A stretch of DNA of 64,000 nucleotides, taken from positions 62,001 through 126,000 of the forward strand of contig CACEBD010000001.1 in assembly GCA_902557775.1 (NCBI GenBank). Direction: 5' to 3'. The notes below the pieces were generated by a model that searched no databases, was not told the origin of the DNA, and saw only the letters and a program-made list of their open reading frames with translations. Shown here piece by piece: positions 51,738 to 60,690 of the stretch. This stretch comes from an uncultured Pelagibacteraceae bacterium. GTDB taxonomy: Bacteria > Pseudomonadota > Alphaproteobacteria > Pelagibacterales > Pelagibacteraceae. Both the position numbers and the translations under genes were made by a program. Each line of letters starts with the position of its first letter. Positions within the stretch are counted from its first letter, which is position 1.

Positions 51738-52124
51738 ATGAACAGTTCGATTCGAAATATTCAGTTAGTTGCGGTTATAGTTGTTCTTGTATCAACAATT
51801 ATTGCTTTCTTTTTAGAAATGAAAGAAATGTACGAAAATAAAGATATTACATTAGCTGATTTGCTTTTAATGTTCATTTATATCGAAGTAATTGGTTTAG
51901 TGAGATCTTATTGGGAAACTCAATCCGTAAGAATAACATATCCTTTAATCATAGCTATTACAGCGCTAGCTCGGTTCATAATATTACAAGATAAAGAGAG
52001 TGACCCTGCAAACTTAATTTATATTTCTTTAGCTATTTTAATAGTTGCGATTGCTACAGTTATTATAAGATTTAGAAATAGTAAGTACTTAAAAATTGAA
52101 AAGTCTAGGTCAAGCGAGCTTTAA
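51738..52124 (+). CDS. PsiE-like phosphate-starvation-inducible family membrane protein
   Basis: This membrane protein of 128 residues has four hydrophobic segments, with IYIEVIGLVRSYWETQSVRITYPL in the second loop, a pattern of the PsiE family. No phosphate-control site is recognised. Its end overlaps convergent folD by 20 bases. Confidence 0.75.
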   Translation: MNSSIRNIQLVAVIVVLVSTIIAFFLEMKEMYENKDITLADLLLMFIYIEVIGLVRSYWETQSVRITYPLIIAITALARFIILQDKESDPANLIYISLAILIVAIATVIIRFRNSKYLKIEKSRSSEL

Positions 52125-52947
52125 AACACGTTAAAGTATTCTTTAATAAACATGCAATTGTCATTGGTCCTACGCCTCCCGGAACTGGAGTTATTGCTTT
52201 AACGTTATCTTTTAATTCATCAAAATTAACATCTCCTACTATTTTTTCTCCTACTTTATTAATACCAACATCTATAACAATCGCATTTTTTTTTACCCAA
52301 TCTTTTTTGATTAAATTTGGAACTCCGACAGCTGCTACTAAAATATCTGCTTTGAGACACTCATTTTGTAAATCATTTGTTTTTGAGTGAACTATAGTTA
52401 CTGTGCAATTTTCCTTTAATAATAATTGAGCCATTGGTTTACCATTTAAATTAGATCTTCCTATTATAACAGCATGTTTGCCTGCTAAATTTGATTCTAT
52501 TTTTTTTATCAATAAAAGACATCCCAAAGGTGTACAAGGAACGATTGAGTTATAACCTGATGAAAGATTACCAACATTTATTGGATTGAAACCATCTACG
52601 TCTTTGGATGGATTAATTGCATTAATAATTTTCTCCTTGCTTATCTGGCTGGGCAATGGAAGCTGAACTAAGATACCAGAAATTTCATCGTTTTTATTCA
52701 ATTCTTCAATTTTTTCTAAAATATCTTTTTCACTCACATTTTTTGGATATCTAATTATTTCAGAGTTAATGCCAACTTCTCTAGCACTTTTTTCTTTATT
52801 CTTTACGTATATTAAACTGGGTGGAAAATCTCCGATCAAGATAACTGTAAGACTGGGTGTTTTACCGCTTTTTTTCTTTAAATCTGAAATTTCTTTTTTA
52901 ATTTCATTTCTAATAATCTCTGCTTGTTTTTTTCCATCAATAATCAT
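52105..52947 (-). CDS. folD: Methylenetetrahydrofolate dehydrogenase/cyclohydrolase FolD
   Basis: This bifunctional enzyme interconverts methylene- and formyl-tetrahydrofolate. The protein has 280 residues. The signatures are EISGILVQLPLPSQI, PSKDVDGFNP, GRSNLNGKPMAQLLL and TPVPGGVGPMT, with the catalytic YVKNKEK lysine near the N-terminus. It lies 2 bases after the YggT gene. Confidence 0.97.
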   Translation of the reverse strand: MIIDGKKQAEIIRNEIKKEISDLKKKSGKTPSLTVILIGDFPPSLIYVKNKEKSAREVGINSEIIRYPKNVSEKDILEKIEELNKNDEISGILVQLPLPSQISKEKIINAINPSKDVDGFNPINVGNLSSGYNSIVPCTPLGCLLLIKKIESNLAGKHAVIIGRSNLNGKPMAQLLLKENCTVTIVHSKTNDLQNECLKADILVAAVGVPNLIKKDWVKKNAIVIDVGINKVGEKIVGDVNFDELKDNVKAITPVPGGVGPMTIACLLKNTLTCFKARLT

Positions 52948-52949
52948 CT

Positions 52950-53240
52950 TTAAAATAATCCTGGTGCAAACATTTCAAAAACTAAATTCCTAAAAAACAT
53001 CAATCCTAAGATCAGTATCACTGGAGAGATATCTATAGACCCTAAGTTGGGTAAAAATCTTCTGATAAAATTTAAAGGTGGAGCTGTAAGTTTGTAAGAA
53101 ACATCTAAAACAGAATATACAAACCTATTACTTGTATTTAAAACATTAAAAGCAACCAGCCAACTAAATATTACGTGAATAATTAATATCCAAATGTAAA
53201 GGCTAACTATATTGTCGAATAGAATTAACATCGACTTCAT
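52950..53240 (-). CDS. YggT family membrane protein
   Basis: This small membrane protein has 96 residues and two YggT-type helices. The loop TAPPLNFIRRFLPNLGSIDISPVILIL is the family pattern (P-x3-IRRxLPxxGxxDxSP). Function is unsettled; in other bacteria it is linked to membrane or division proteins. It overlaps the MscS gene by one base. Confidence 0.88.
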   Translation of the reverse strand: MKSMLILFDNIVSLYIWILIIHVIFSWLVAFNVLNTSNRFVYSVLDVSYKLTAPPLNFIRRFLPNLGSIDISPVILILGLMFFRNLVFEMFAPGLF

Positions 53241-54331
53241 TAATTTTTCTCCACATAAACTGACGTACTTGGAAATGCAAAAGACGCATTATTTTTTTCT
53301 ACTATATTTTTTATTTCAAGGGCTAAAAGATCTTTTACCTTCATCCACTCTAAGTATTTTTTGGTTTTAGTGAAACATATTAGTTTAATATCTATTGAAC
53401 TTGCTGCAAATTGATCGATTTTTACTGATAGCATTGTATTTTCTGATTTTGAAAATAATTCGCTATTTTTTATATAATTTTCTATCTGTTGTTTAATATC
53501 AATTAATTGTTTGCTTGTTGTTCTATATTCTAGGCCTATAATCCAATTAATTCTCCTATTGGTAATTAAGGAATTATTTATTACTGCTTTCTCTGCAAAC
53601 TGAAAATTAGGGATTGTTGCAAGAGATTTGTCAAATCTTCTAACAACTGTAGATCTAAAACCTATTGACTCAACTGTGCCTTCAATAACATCTTCAACAT
53701 ATATCCAATCTCCAACTTTAAATCTTTTCTCAACTAAAACTAATATACCTGAAATTAAATTTTTAAATAAATCTTGCGCTCCGAGTGCAACGGCAACACC
53801 AAATAGTCCTAGTCCGGCTATAATTGGTCCAATTTTAATTCCCCAAAGTTCTAAAACAGCCGCTAATCCTAGAATTATAATTAAGACCTTTAGAGCTTTG
53901 ATAATCCAATTAACTAAATCCCTTGAGAGTAAATCGCTGACTGATTTAACAACAGTTGAAAAGGGTCCAATAATTTGGTGAAAGGTCCAGAATATAAGAA
54001 TTGTAATTAAAGAACGATTGATAGTTTCTAAAAAATCTGCGGCTTGAGTTTCAATAGTTAGATAACTAGTAGCTACAAAAAAACCTAATACGATCGGAAA
54101 AAACTTAGCTGGCCCTTCCATGGACTTTACAAGAGTATTATCAAAGTTATTTGAGGTTTTTGATACGTAATTCTCCAATCTTTTAATTACGAATTTTGAA
54201 AATATTCCTCTTAAAAAAAGAAAAAATAAAAAAATGATCAAAGCAATAATAATTTCAGAAATATTAACTCCCGAAATACCTTTATTCCAAACATCTAAAA
54301 ATAATATCTTAAAATTTTGCAATACTTCCAT
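53240..54331 (-). CDS. Mechanosensitive ion channel of the MscS family
   Basis: This pore protein opens under membrane tension to release solutes on osmotic downshift. The protein has 363 residues: about four N-terminal hydrophobic segments, then the glycine/alanine-rich pore helix GLGLFGVAVALGAQDLFKNL and the beta domain (FKVGDWIYVEDVIEGTVESIGFRSTVVRR). It is butted to hemD. Confidence 0.92.
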   Translation of the reverse strand: MEVLQNFKILFLDVWNKGISGVNISEIIIALIIFLFFLFLRGIFSKFVIKRLENYVSKTSNNFDNTLVKSMEGPAKFFPIVLGFFVATSYLTIETQAADFLETINRSLITILIFWTFHQIIGPFSTVVKSVSDLLSRDLVNWIIKALKVLIIILGLAAVLELWGIKIGPIIAGLGLFGVAVALGAQDLFKNLISGILVLVEKRFKVGDWIYVEDVIEGTVESIGFRSTVVRRFDKSLATIPNFQFAEKAVINNSLITNRRINWIIGLEYRTTSKQLIDIKQQIENYIKNSELFSKSENTMLSVKIDQFAASSIDIKLICFTKTKKYLEWMKVKDLLALEIKNIVEKNNASFAFPSTSVYVEKN

Positions 54332-55030
54332 TTAATTACCAATTTTTATAAGTTCATCTCCAACTTCGAAGGTTTCTAAATTTCTCCATCCAGCTTCTTT
54401 GAAAACATTTAAAACTTTTTCACTTATACACATTACTCTTGAGCCTGTCATCAGTCCATTGAGTGAGTACTTTTTTGCTAAATCAATAAAGCTTTCTGCG
54501 CTCCTTTTTGAGTAAACAAAAATTATGTCAGGAGGATGATCATTGATTAAATTATTAGTATCTTCATTTAATTCTTTAATTTTTTCTGAAGTATAGTTGA
54601 TAATTTTATCTATTTGAAAACCTTCCTTTTGTAGCTCTAAATCCAAGTCTGAAGTAATATTATCTCCACATATATACGCCATGACTTTTTTTTTATCTAA
54701 GTCACCTGAATTAACAATAATATTTTTTAAGGCATTTATCGTTCCTCCAGCTGAAATAGTATTATTATAACCTTGTTGTCTTACAATCTTTTCTGTAATT
54801 GCTCCAACGCAGAAACAAATTTTATTTCTATCTGGTTTTAATAGTTTTAGACTCCTTATTGCATTAGCACTTGTAAATATAAATGCATTGTATTTCTCGG
54901 AGTCAATAGGATCAAGTTCTGCTTTAGAAATCTTTAAAGTAGGCACATGAATAATTTTATGACCTAAAGAAAGTAATTTACCCATTAAATCTTCAGAGTC
55001 AATTAAGGGTCTTGTTATTATAATATTCAT
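54332..55030 (-). CDS. hemD: Uroporphyrinogen-III synthase
   Basis: It closes and inverts ring D of hydroxymethylbilane to uroporphyrinogen III. The protein has 232 residues. HemD sequences vary greatly; support comes from the ITRPLIDSEDLMGKL start, the FTSANAIRSL motif, and a 4-base overlap with hemC. Confidence 0.9.
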   Translation of the reverse strand: MNIIITRPLIDSEDLMGKLLSLGHKIIHVPTLKISKAELDPIDSEKYNAFIFTSANAIRSLKLLKPDRNKICFCVGAITEKIVRQQGYNNTISAGGTINALKNIIVNSGDLDKKKVMAYICGDNITSDLDLELQKEGFQIDKIINYTSEKIKELNEDTNNLINDHPPDIIFVYSKRSAESFIDLAKKYSLNGLMTGSRVMCISEKVLNVFKEAGWRNLETFEVGDELIKIGN

Positions 55031-55944
55031 TTTTTTTTAAATTTTTCTCCAGCTAGATTTAATAATTTTTCCCCAACGCTTTTTCCTATAAAAGAAGCGT
55101 CAACCTCTTTACCTGAGAGTTCATATTCAAAACTCTCTTGACCGCTATCTGAAAAAAGCTGAGCTTTAAGTTTTAAATTATGGTTTTCAATTTCAGCTAA
55201 CCCACCTATCGCAGTATCGCAATCACCTCCAATGGTTTGAAGCATTTTTCTCTCAGCAATTGCGCAAAGACTAGTTGTATTATCGTTAATTCTTTTTATT
55301 AAACTTTGAATTTTATCTTCCTTTCTACATTGCACAGCAATAATTCCTTGCCCCACCGCCGGTAAAATTTGCTCACAATTAAAAGTGAAGCTAATTTTTT
55401 TATCGAGTTTAAGTGATTTTACTCCGGCAGCAGCAAGAATAATGCCGTCTAAATTGTTTTCGTTAATTTTATTCATTCTTGTATCAATATTTCCCCGAAT
55501 ATTGATTACAGAAATTTTATTATTAATTTTTTTTAATTGAAATTCTCTTCTTTTTGAACTTGAGCCGATTTTTATACCATCTCGCAAATCAGAAAGATTT
55601 TTAATTTTTTCACTTATTATTACGTCTCGGTAATCATTTCTTTTTAAATATGCTCCAATTAAAAGACTCTCATTTTCAAAAGCCTCCATATCTTTTAGAG
55701 AATGGACAGCAATGTCTATTTCTTTTTTCAACAAACTTTCTTCAATTTCTTTACAAAATAAATGTTTTCCACCTATTTCTGAGATGTTCTTATTTAAATT
55801 CAAATCACCTGATGTTTTTATGGCTTTAAAATAAATATTTTCCTCTTTAAGATCTTTGTTATTTTTTACTAATAGCTCCTTAACTTTTGCTACATAAGCT
55901 AATGAAAGTTTACTACCTCTTGCGCCAATTGTAATTTTTTTCAT
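55027..55944 (-). CDS. hemC: Porphobilinogen deaminase (hydroxymethylbilane synthase)
   Basis: It polymerises four porphobilinogens to hydroxymethylbilane. The protein has 305 residues. The dipyrromethane cofactor cysteine is C242 (IGGDCDTAIGG). Other features are IGARGSKLSLAY and HSLKDME with the catalytic aspartate. It is divergent from tsaD, a conserved alphaproteobacterial arrangement. Confidence 0.96.
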   Translation of the reverse strand: MKKITIGARGSKLSLAYVAKVKELLVKNNKDLKEENIYFKAIKTSGDLNLNKNISEIGGKHLFCKEIEESLLKKEIDIAVHSLKDMEAFENESLLIGAYLKRNDYRDVIISEKIKNLSDLRDGIKIGSSSKRREFQLKKINNKISVINIRGNIDTRMNKINENNLDGIILAAAGVKSLKLDKKISFTFNCEQILPAVGQGIIAVQCRKEDKIQSLIKRINDNTTSLCAIAERKMLQTIGGDCDTAIGGLAEIENHNLKLKAQLFSDSGQESFEYELSGKEVDASFIGKSVGEKLLNLAGEKFKKK

Positions 55945-55999
55945 TAATTGATTATATATTTGATAGAACTACTTTATACTATTTTAATTTTAAAAAGAG

Positions 56000-57076
56000 A
56001 TGACAAAAAGGATTACTTTTTTAGGAATTGAAACAAGTTGTGATGAAACTGCAGCAGCTGTTATAAGGGAAAATGATAAAGGCACTGCAGATATTTTATC
56101 CAATATTGTTTCTAGTCAAATTTCAGAACATAAAAAATTTGGCGGAGTAGTTCCTGAATTGGCTGCAAGGGCTCACTTAGAAAATATAGAATTCATAATT
56201 AATTCTGCAATACAAAGCAGCAAAGTTTCTATTAATGAAATTGATGGTATTGCAGCTACAGCCGGTCCAGGTTTAATTGTATGCCTTACAATCGGTCTAA
56301 ATATAGGTAAGTCAATCGCAACATTTTCGAATAAACCTTTCATTGGCGTTAATCATTTAGAAGGGCATGCATTAAGTCCTGGTCTAGAAAAAAATATAAA
56401 ATTTCCTTATCTTTTATTATTAATATCTGGAGGGCACACTCAATTTTTAATTGTTAAAGATGTAGACAAATACGAGCAACTTGGAACTACAATTGATGAT
56501 GCACTCGGAGAAGCTTTTGACAAAACTGCTAAAATGCTTGACCTAGGATATCCTGGTGGACCAAGTGTAGAAAAGTTTTCCTATTTAGGAGACAAAAATT
56601 TTTTTAGACTTCCAGAGCCAATTATAAATAAAGCTGGCTGTAATTTATCATTTGCCGGACTTAAAACCGCAGTATTAAGAGAGTCAAAAAAAATAAATGA
56701 TGATGATAAAATGAAATATAATCTTGCAGCCTCTTTTCAAAATACAATTAATAAAATTCTTTATAAAAAAACTAAAATCGCAGTTGATATTTTTAAAGAA
56801 AAAACTCAAGCAGAAGAAGTTAAATTAATTGTTGCCGGTGGAGTAGCTGCAAATAAGACTATTAGAGAAAATTTATCTAACTTAGGAAAAGAAATGAAAT
56901 TTGAAACTATTTATCCAAGTATAGAATTTTGCGGTGATAATGCAGCAATGATAGCTTGGGCCGCTATACAAAGATTTAAGAGAAAACTTAAAAGTGATAT
57001 TAGTTTATCTGCAAAGTCTAGATGGCCACTCGATGAAAATGCTCCCTACATGAAAGGACCAGGTTTAAAATTATGA
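56000..57076 (+). CDS. tsaD: tRNA N6-adenosine threonylcarbamoyltransferase TsaD
   Basis: It transfers the threonylcarbamoyl group to A37 of ANN-decoding tRNAs. The protein has 358 residues. It has GIETSCDETAAAVI, the metal-binding H119 and H123 in NHLEGH, and LLISGGHTQFL. It overlaps the EVE-domain gene by 4 bases. Confidence 0.97.
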   Translation: MTKRITFLGIETSCDETAAAVIRENDKGTADILSNIVSSQISEHKKFGGVVPELAARAHLENIEFIINSAIQSSKVSINEIDGIAATAGPGLIVCLTIGLNIGKSIATFSNKPFIGVNHLEGHALSPGLEKNIKFPYLLLLISGGHTQFLIVKDVDKYEQLGTTIDDALGEAFDKTAKMLDLGYPGGPSVEKFSYLGDKNFFRLPEPIINKAGCNLSFAGLKTAVLRESKKINDDDKMKYNLAASFQNTINKILYKKTKIAVDIFKEKTQAEEVKLIVAGGVAANKTIRENLSNLGKEMKFETIYPSIEFCGDNAAMIAWAAIQRFKRKLKSDISLSAKSRWPLDENAPYMKGPGLKL

Positions 57077-57489
57077 AGCAATATTGGTTACTTAAATCTG
57101 AACCAGATGTTTGGTCGATTGACCAGCAAAAAAAATCTGGAAAAAAAGGTGCGGTTTGGGATGGAGTTAGAAATTATCAAGCTGCAAATAATTTAAAAAA
57201 AATGAAAGGTGGAGATTTATGCTATTTTTACCATTCAAATATTGGAAAAGAAATTGTTGGCATAGTTAAAGTTATCAAAACTGCATTTGTCGATAAAACT
57301 GATAGCAAAAAGAGATTTGTGGCCGTTCAAGTTAGGTTTGTGAGTAAATTAAATAGACCAGTTTCATTAGAAAAAATTAAAAAAAACAAGAAAATTTCTC
57401 ATTTACCTCTAATTAAACAAAGTAGACTATCAGTTATGCCAATAGATTATAAAAGCTGGAAAATTATTTATAAGATGGGTAAAGTATAA
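57073..57489 (+). CDS. EVE domain-containing protein
   Basis: This EVE-domain (PUA-like fold) protein of 138 residues may bind modified bases in DNA or RNA. Signatures are YWLLKSEPDVWSIDQ, WDGVRNYQAANNLKKMK, DLCYFYHSN and PLIKQSRLSVMPI. In many alphaproteobacteria gpsA and a YCII gene separate it from tsaD; here they are directly joined. Confidence 0.88.
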   Translation: MKQYWLLKSEPDVWSIDQQKKSGKKGAVWDGVRNYQAANNLKKMKGGDLCYFYHSNIGKEIVGIVKVIKTAFVDKTDSKKRFVAVQVRFVSKLNRPVSLEKIKKNKKISHLPLIKQSRLSVMPIDYKSWKIIYKMGKV

Positions 57490-57507
57490 GATAAAAATGA
57501 GGTAATT

Positions 57508-59640
57508 GTGCCAAAAAAGAAAAAAAGAAAAAAAACAAAGTCGAAAAAAAGAAGAAAAACTAGGAAAATAAAAAATTCTAGAAAAATAATAAGATCTAGA
57601 AAAAAAACTAGAAAAAGTAAAAAAAAGAAAAAATCAATAAGAAGAAGAAAAAAAATAAGAAAGATAAATTTTAAAGCCCCATCGTTTTCAAAAGATAGCG
57701 ACGGTAACTCTGTGATTAAAGTTTCAGACAGTTGGGCTAATCAAGCATACGTTAATGAGTCAAAGTACAAAAAGAAATATAAACTTTCGATTAAAGAAAA
57801 TGATAAATTTTGGGCTAAAGAAGGAAAAAGAATAACTTGGATTAAAAAATACACAAAAATTAAAGACGTCAAATATAGTAAAGATGATGTTAAAATTAAA
57901 TGGTTTTACGACGGTACACTCAACGCTTCTGCAAATTGTATTGACAGACACCTTAAAAAGAATCCAAGTAAGACAGCAATTATTTGGGTAGGGGATGATC
58001 CTGCGGACACAAAAAAAATATCTTACAGAGAGCTACATCAGAATGTTTGCAAAGCTGCTAATGGTTTAAAAAGTTTGGGTGTCCAAAAGGGAGATAGAGT
58101 TACAATTTATCTTACTATGATACCAGAGTTAGCTTACATTATGTTAGCTTGTGCAAGAATAGGCGCTGTTCACTCTATTATATTTGGTGGTTTTTCACCT
58201 GACTCTATCGCTACAAGAATTTCTGACTGTGAGTCAGAATATTTAATTACAGCAGATGAAGGTGTTAGAGGTGGAAAAATAATTCCACTAAAAAAGATCG
58301 CTGATGAGGCGCTAGACCAGTGTCCGGGTGTTAAAAAGTGTGTGGTCGTTGAAAGAACTGGAAATCAAGTAGATTGGAACAATGAGAGAGATGTTTCATA
58401 TAAAGAATTAATTTCATCCGTGCCTGCTAAGTGTGATCCAGAAGAAATGAATGCTGAGGACCCATTATTCATTCTTTACACTTCGGGATCTACAGGAAAA
58501 CCTAAAGGTGTTCTCCACACAACTGGCGGATACATGGTTTATGCATCTATGACTCATCAATATATTTTTGATTACAAAGCAAATGATATTTATTGGTGCA
58601 CTGCAGACATTGGTTGGGTTACAGGCCATAGCTATATAATTTATGGCCCACTTTCTAATGGTGCAACAACAATAATGTTTGAGGGAGTTCCAAATTATCC
58701 TGATAGTTCAAGATGGTGGCAAATTGTAGACAAGTACAAGGTAAATATTTTTTATACTGCGCCAACAGCTATAAGAGCATTAATGAGAGAGGGTGATAAA
58801 CCGGTAAAAAAAACTAGTAGAAAAACTTTAAAATTACTTGGAACTGTTGGCGAACCAATTAACCCTGAGGCATGGATGTGGTATTTCAAGACTGTAGGGG
58901 ACTCTAAATGTCCTATAGTTGATACATGGTGGCAAACCGAAACGGGAGGAATTTTAATAGCCCCTCAACCTGGAGCTATCGATTTAAAACCAGGATCTGC
59001 TACTAAACCTTTTTATGGTATTAAACCTGTCTTGGTTGATAAAGACGGGAAGGTAGTTAAAGGGGAAGGTAAAGGACGACTTTGCATGGCATCTTCATGG
59101 CCTGGCCAGATGAGAACAGTTTACGGCGATCATCAAAGATTCATAGATACATATTTTTCCCAATTTGATGGAAAGTATTTTACTGGAGATGGTTGCAGAA
59201 GAGATAAAGACGGATACTACTGGATAACTGGAAGAGTGGACGATGTGATAATAGTTTCAGGCCACAACCTTGGAACTGCTGAAATAGAAAGTGCATTTGT
59301 TGCCCATCCAAAAGTTGCAGAGGCAGCTGTGGTAGGCTTTCCACATAGTATTAAAGGTAATGGATTGTATTGTTATGTAACACTTAATGCTGGAGAAAAT
59401 CCAACTGGTGACCTTGAAAGAGATCTTAAACTATGGGTAAGAAAACAAATTGGACCAATAGCTACACCAGATGTTATTCAATTTGCACCTGGATTACCAA
59501 AAACAAGATCTGGGAAAATTATGAGAAGAATTTTAAGAAAAATCGCTGCCAATGAACCAGATAATTTAGGAGATACAACAACATTAGCGGATCCAAGTGT
59601 TGTCGCATCTCTTGTGGAGAATAGACAAAATAAAGGCTAA
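57508..59640 (+). CDS. acs: Acetyl-CoA synthetase with basic N-terminal extension
   Basis: It activates acetate to acetyl-CoA via acetyl-AMP. The protein has 710 residues, about 58 more than E. coli. Residues 1-53 are almost all Lys and Arg. The enzyme proper begins near residue 65. It has AMP-binding [11 protein letters not shown] (324-334), WWQTETGG and the acetylation-site lysine K670 in [10 protein letters not shown]. The start is GTG at 57508, with GAGGT about 5 bases before it; an in-frame GTG at 57712 (codon 69) is an alternative lacking a good binding site. The symporter genes downstream suggest acetate uptake plus activation. Confidence 0.93.
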   Translation: MPKKKKRKKTKSKKRRKTRKIKNSRKIIRSRKKTRKSKKKKKSIRRRKKIRKINFKAPSFSKDSDGNSVIKVSDSWANQAYVNESKYKKKYKLSIKENDKFWAKEGKRITWIKKYTKIKDVKYSKDDVKIKWFYDGTLNASANCIDRHLKKNPSKTAIIWVGDDPADTKKISYRELHQNVCKAANGLKSLGVQKGDRVTIYLTMIPELAYIMLACARIGAVHSIIFGGFSPDSIATRISDCESEYLITADEGVRGGKIIPLKKIADEALDQCPGVKKCVVVERTGNQVDWNNERDVSYKELISSVPAKCDPEEMNAEDPLFILYTSGSTGKPKGVLHTTGGYMVYASMTHQYIFDYKANDIYWCTADIGWVTGHSYIIYGPLSNGATTIMFEGVPNYPDSSRWWQIVDKYKVNIFYTAPTAIRALMREGDKPVKKTSRKTLKLLGTVGEPINPEAWMWYFKTVGDSKCPIVDTWWQTETGGILIAPQPGAIDLKPGSATKPFYGIKPVLVDKDGKVVKGEGKGRLCMASSWPGQMRTVYGDHQRFIDTYFSQFDGKYFTGDGCRRDKDGYYWITGRVDDVIIVSGHNLGTAEIESAFVAHPKVAEAAVVGFPHSIKGNGLYCYVTLNAGENPTGDLERDLKLWVRKQIGPIATPDVIQFAPGLPKTRSGKIMRRILRKIAANEPDNLGDTTTLADPSVVASLVENRQNKG

Positions 59641-60278
59641 TTAAATTTTAAATCTTTTGTTAATTTTTTAAATTCATCCTTCATCAAGCCCCATTTTAAA
59701 TGTATAGAATTTAAGACTATTTTTTTATCAAGAGATTTCAATTCATCTGCGATAGGTGACCAATAATATAAAGCATTGCCACTCTCTTTAAACGGTTCAT
59801 TTAAATGATAATTTGAAAAATTTACTTTGTCTAATCTTTCTAAAAAATGTTTTTTGCCTCTATCAAAAATTTCATCACTTAAACCATTTTTCTTTTCATT
59901 TTCTAAAATATTTAAAAAGATTTCTTTACAATCATTATTTTTTAAGTTTTTTTCTGAGATAAGATAAGAGAAAACGTAAAAAGCGCAATCAGCTAATGCG
60001 ACCATATAGATATTCCATTTTGCTAGATTGATTGACTTTAAAAACCTTTCGTCTTCCATCATGGCAATATATTTAACTCCAATTCTTGTTTTTAAATAAC
60101 CGTAGAGAGTTGTTTGAGTAACATGAGCAGATCTCTCTTGAATAAAATTTTCTAAATCTTTTTTTGATTTTATGCTTTTAAATAAACCGGAAATTTTCCA
60201 AATCGGAATAACATATTCCCAAACGCTTATTAGAGTGGTTCTAAGAGTGTTTCGCAATTTATCTAGATTCAATTTCAC
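59637..60278 (-). CDS. Conserved hypothetical protein
   Basis: No family is recognised. The 213 residues are soluble or peripherally associated: a basic, partly amphipathic N-terminus ([20 protein letters not shown]), [23 protein letters not shown], and a mainly helical remainder ending in charged residues. It overlaps the end of acs by 4 bases in a convergent arrangement and is divergent from the symporter genes. Its function is unknown. Confidence 0.75.
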   Translation of the reverse strand: MKLNLDKLRNTLRTTLISVWEYVIPIWKISGLFKSIKSKKDLENFIQERSAHVTQTTLYGYLKTRIGVKYIAMMEDERFLKSINLAKWNIYMVALADCAFYVFSYLISEKNLKNNDCKEIFLNILENEKKNGLSDEIFDRGKKHFLERLDKVNFSNYHLNEPFKESGNALYYWSPIADELKSLDKKIVLNSIHLKWGLMKDEFKKLTKDLKFN

Positions 60279-60393
60279 GTTGTATTTAAAAAACCCTTTA
60301 TTTCCTTGTCTTATAGCATTTCAAATTGGTTTTGGGGTCCTTTTTTCTCTTTTAATTCAACTCATAATCAGTATGCTCCCCTGCAATAAGAGT

Positions 60394-60411
60394 ACTTTTT
60401 ACGTAAAAAGT
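60394..60411. promoter_or_regulatory. Perfect 18-base palindrome upstream of the symporter genes
   Basis: ACTTTTTAC is followed at once by its inverse complement, ending 21 bases before the DUF4212 ATG, in the 154-base divergent region 60279-60432. It could be a regulator binding site or the start of a hairpin in the leader. A strong ribosome binding site (AGGGGGAA, about 60423-60430) follows. Apart from these, the gap shows only T-rich stretches and no convincing promoter pair. Confidence 0.5.
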
Positions 60412-60432
60412 TAAAAATAAATAGGGGGAAAT

Positions 60433-60690
60433 ATGTCAAATAAAGACGCATATTGGAATAAGACCAAGAACCATATGATCGTAACATTGGTTCTTTGGGC
60501 TTTCTTCTCATTAGTGATCTTCATGTTTGGTTCAGAACTGAACACGATGTCTTTTCTTGGCTATCCACTAGCATATTACATGACTGCGCAAGGTTCACTT
60601 CTTGCCTTTGTGATAATTTTGTTTTGGACTGCAAATAAACAAGAGAAAATCGACGAAGAACATGGTTTCTCAGAAAGAGAGGATGACTAA
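60433..60690 (+). CDS. DUF4212 small subunit of a sodium:solute symporter
   Basis: This 85-residue protein has two membrane segments (about 15-35 and 45-66) and an acidic tail. It belongs to the DUF4212 group that is always next to VC_2705-type sodium:solute symporters and is thought to be their small subunit. TAG/TGA geometry: its stop overlaps the symporter ATG by one base. A strong AGGGGGAA binding site precedes it. Confidence 0.88.
   Translation: MSNKDAYWNKTKNHMIVTLVLWAFFSLVIFMFGSELNTMSFLGYPLAYYMTAQGSLLAFVIILFWTANKQEKIDEEHGFSEREDD

Noticed and set aside
60172-60414. Plus-strand open frame of 80 codons before the symporter operon
   Set aside because: It covers the start of the divergent hypothetical gene and the T-rich regulatory gap; low-complexity hydrophobic product and no binding site.
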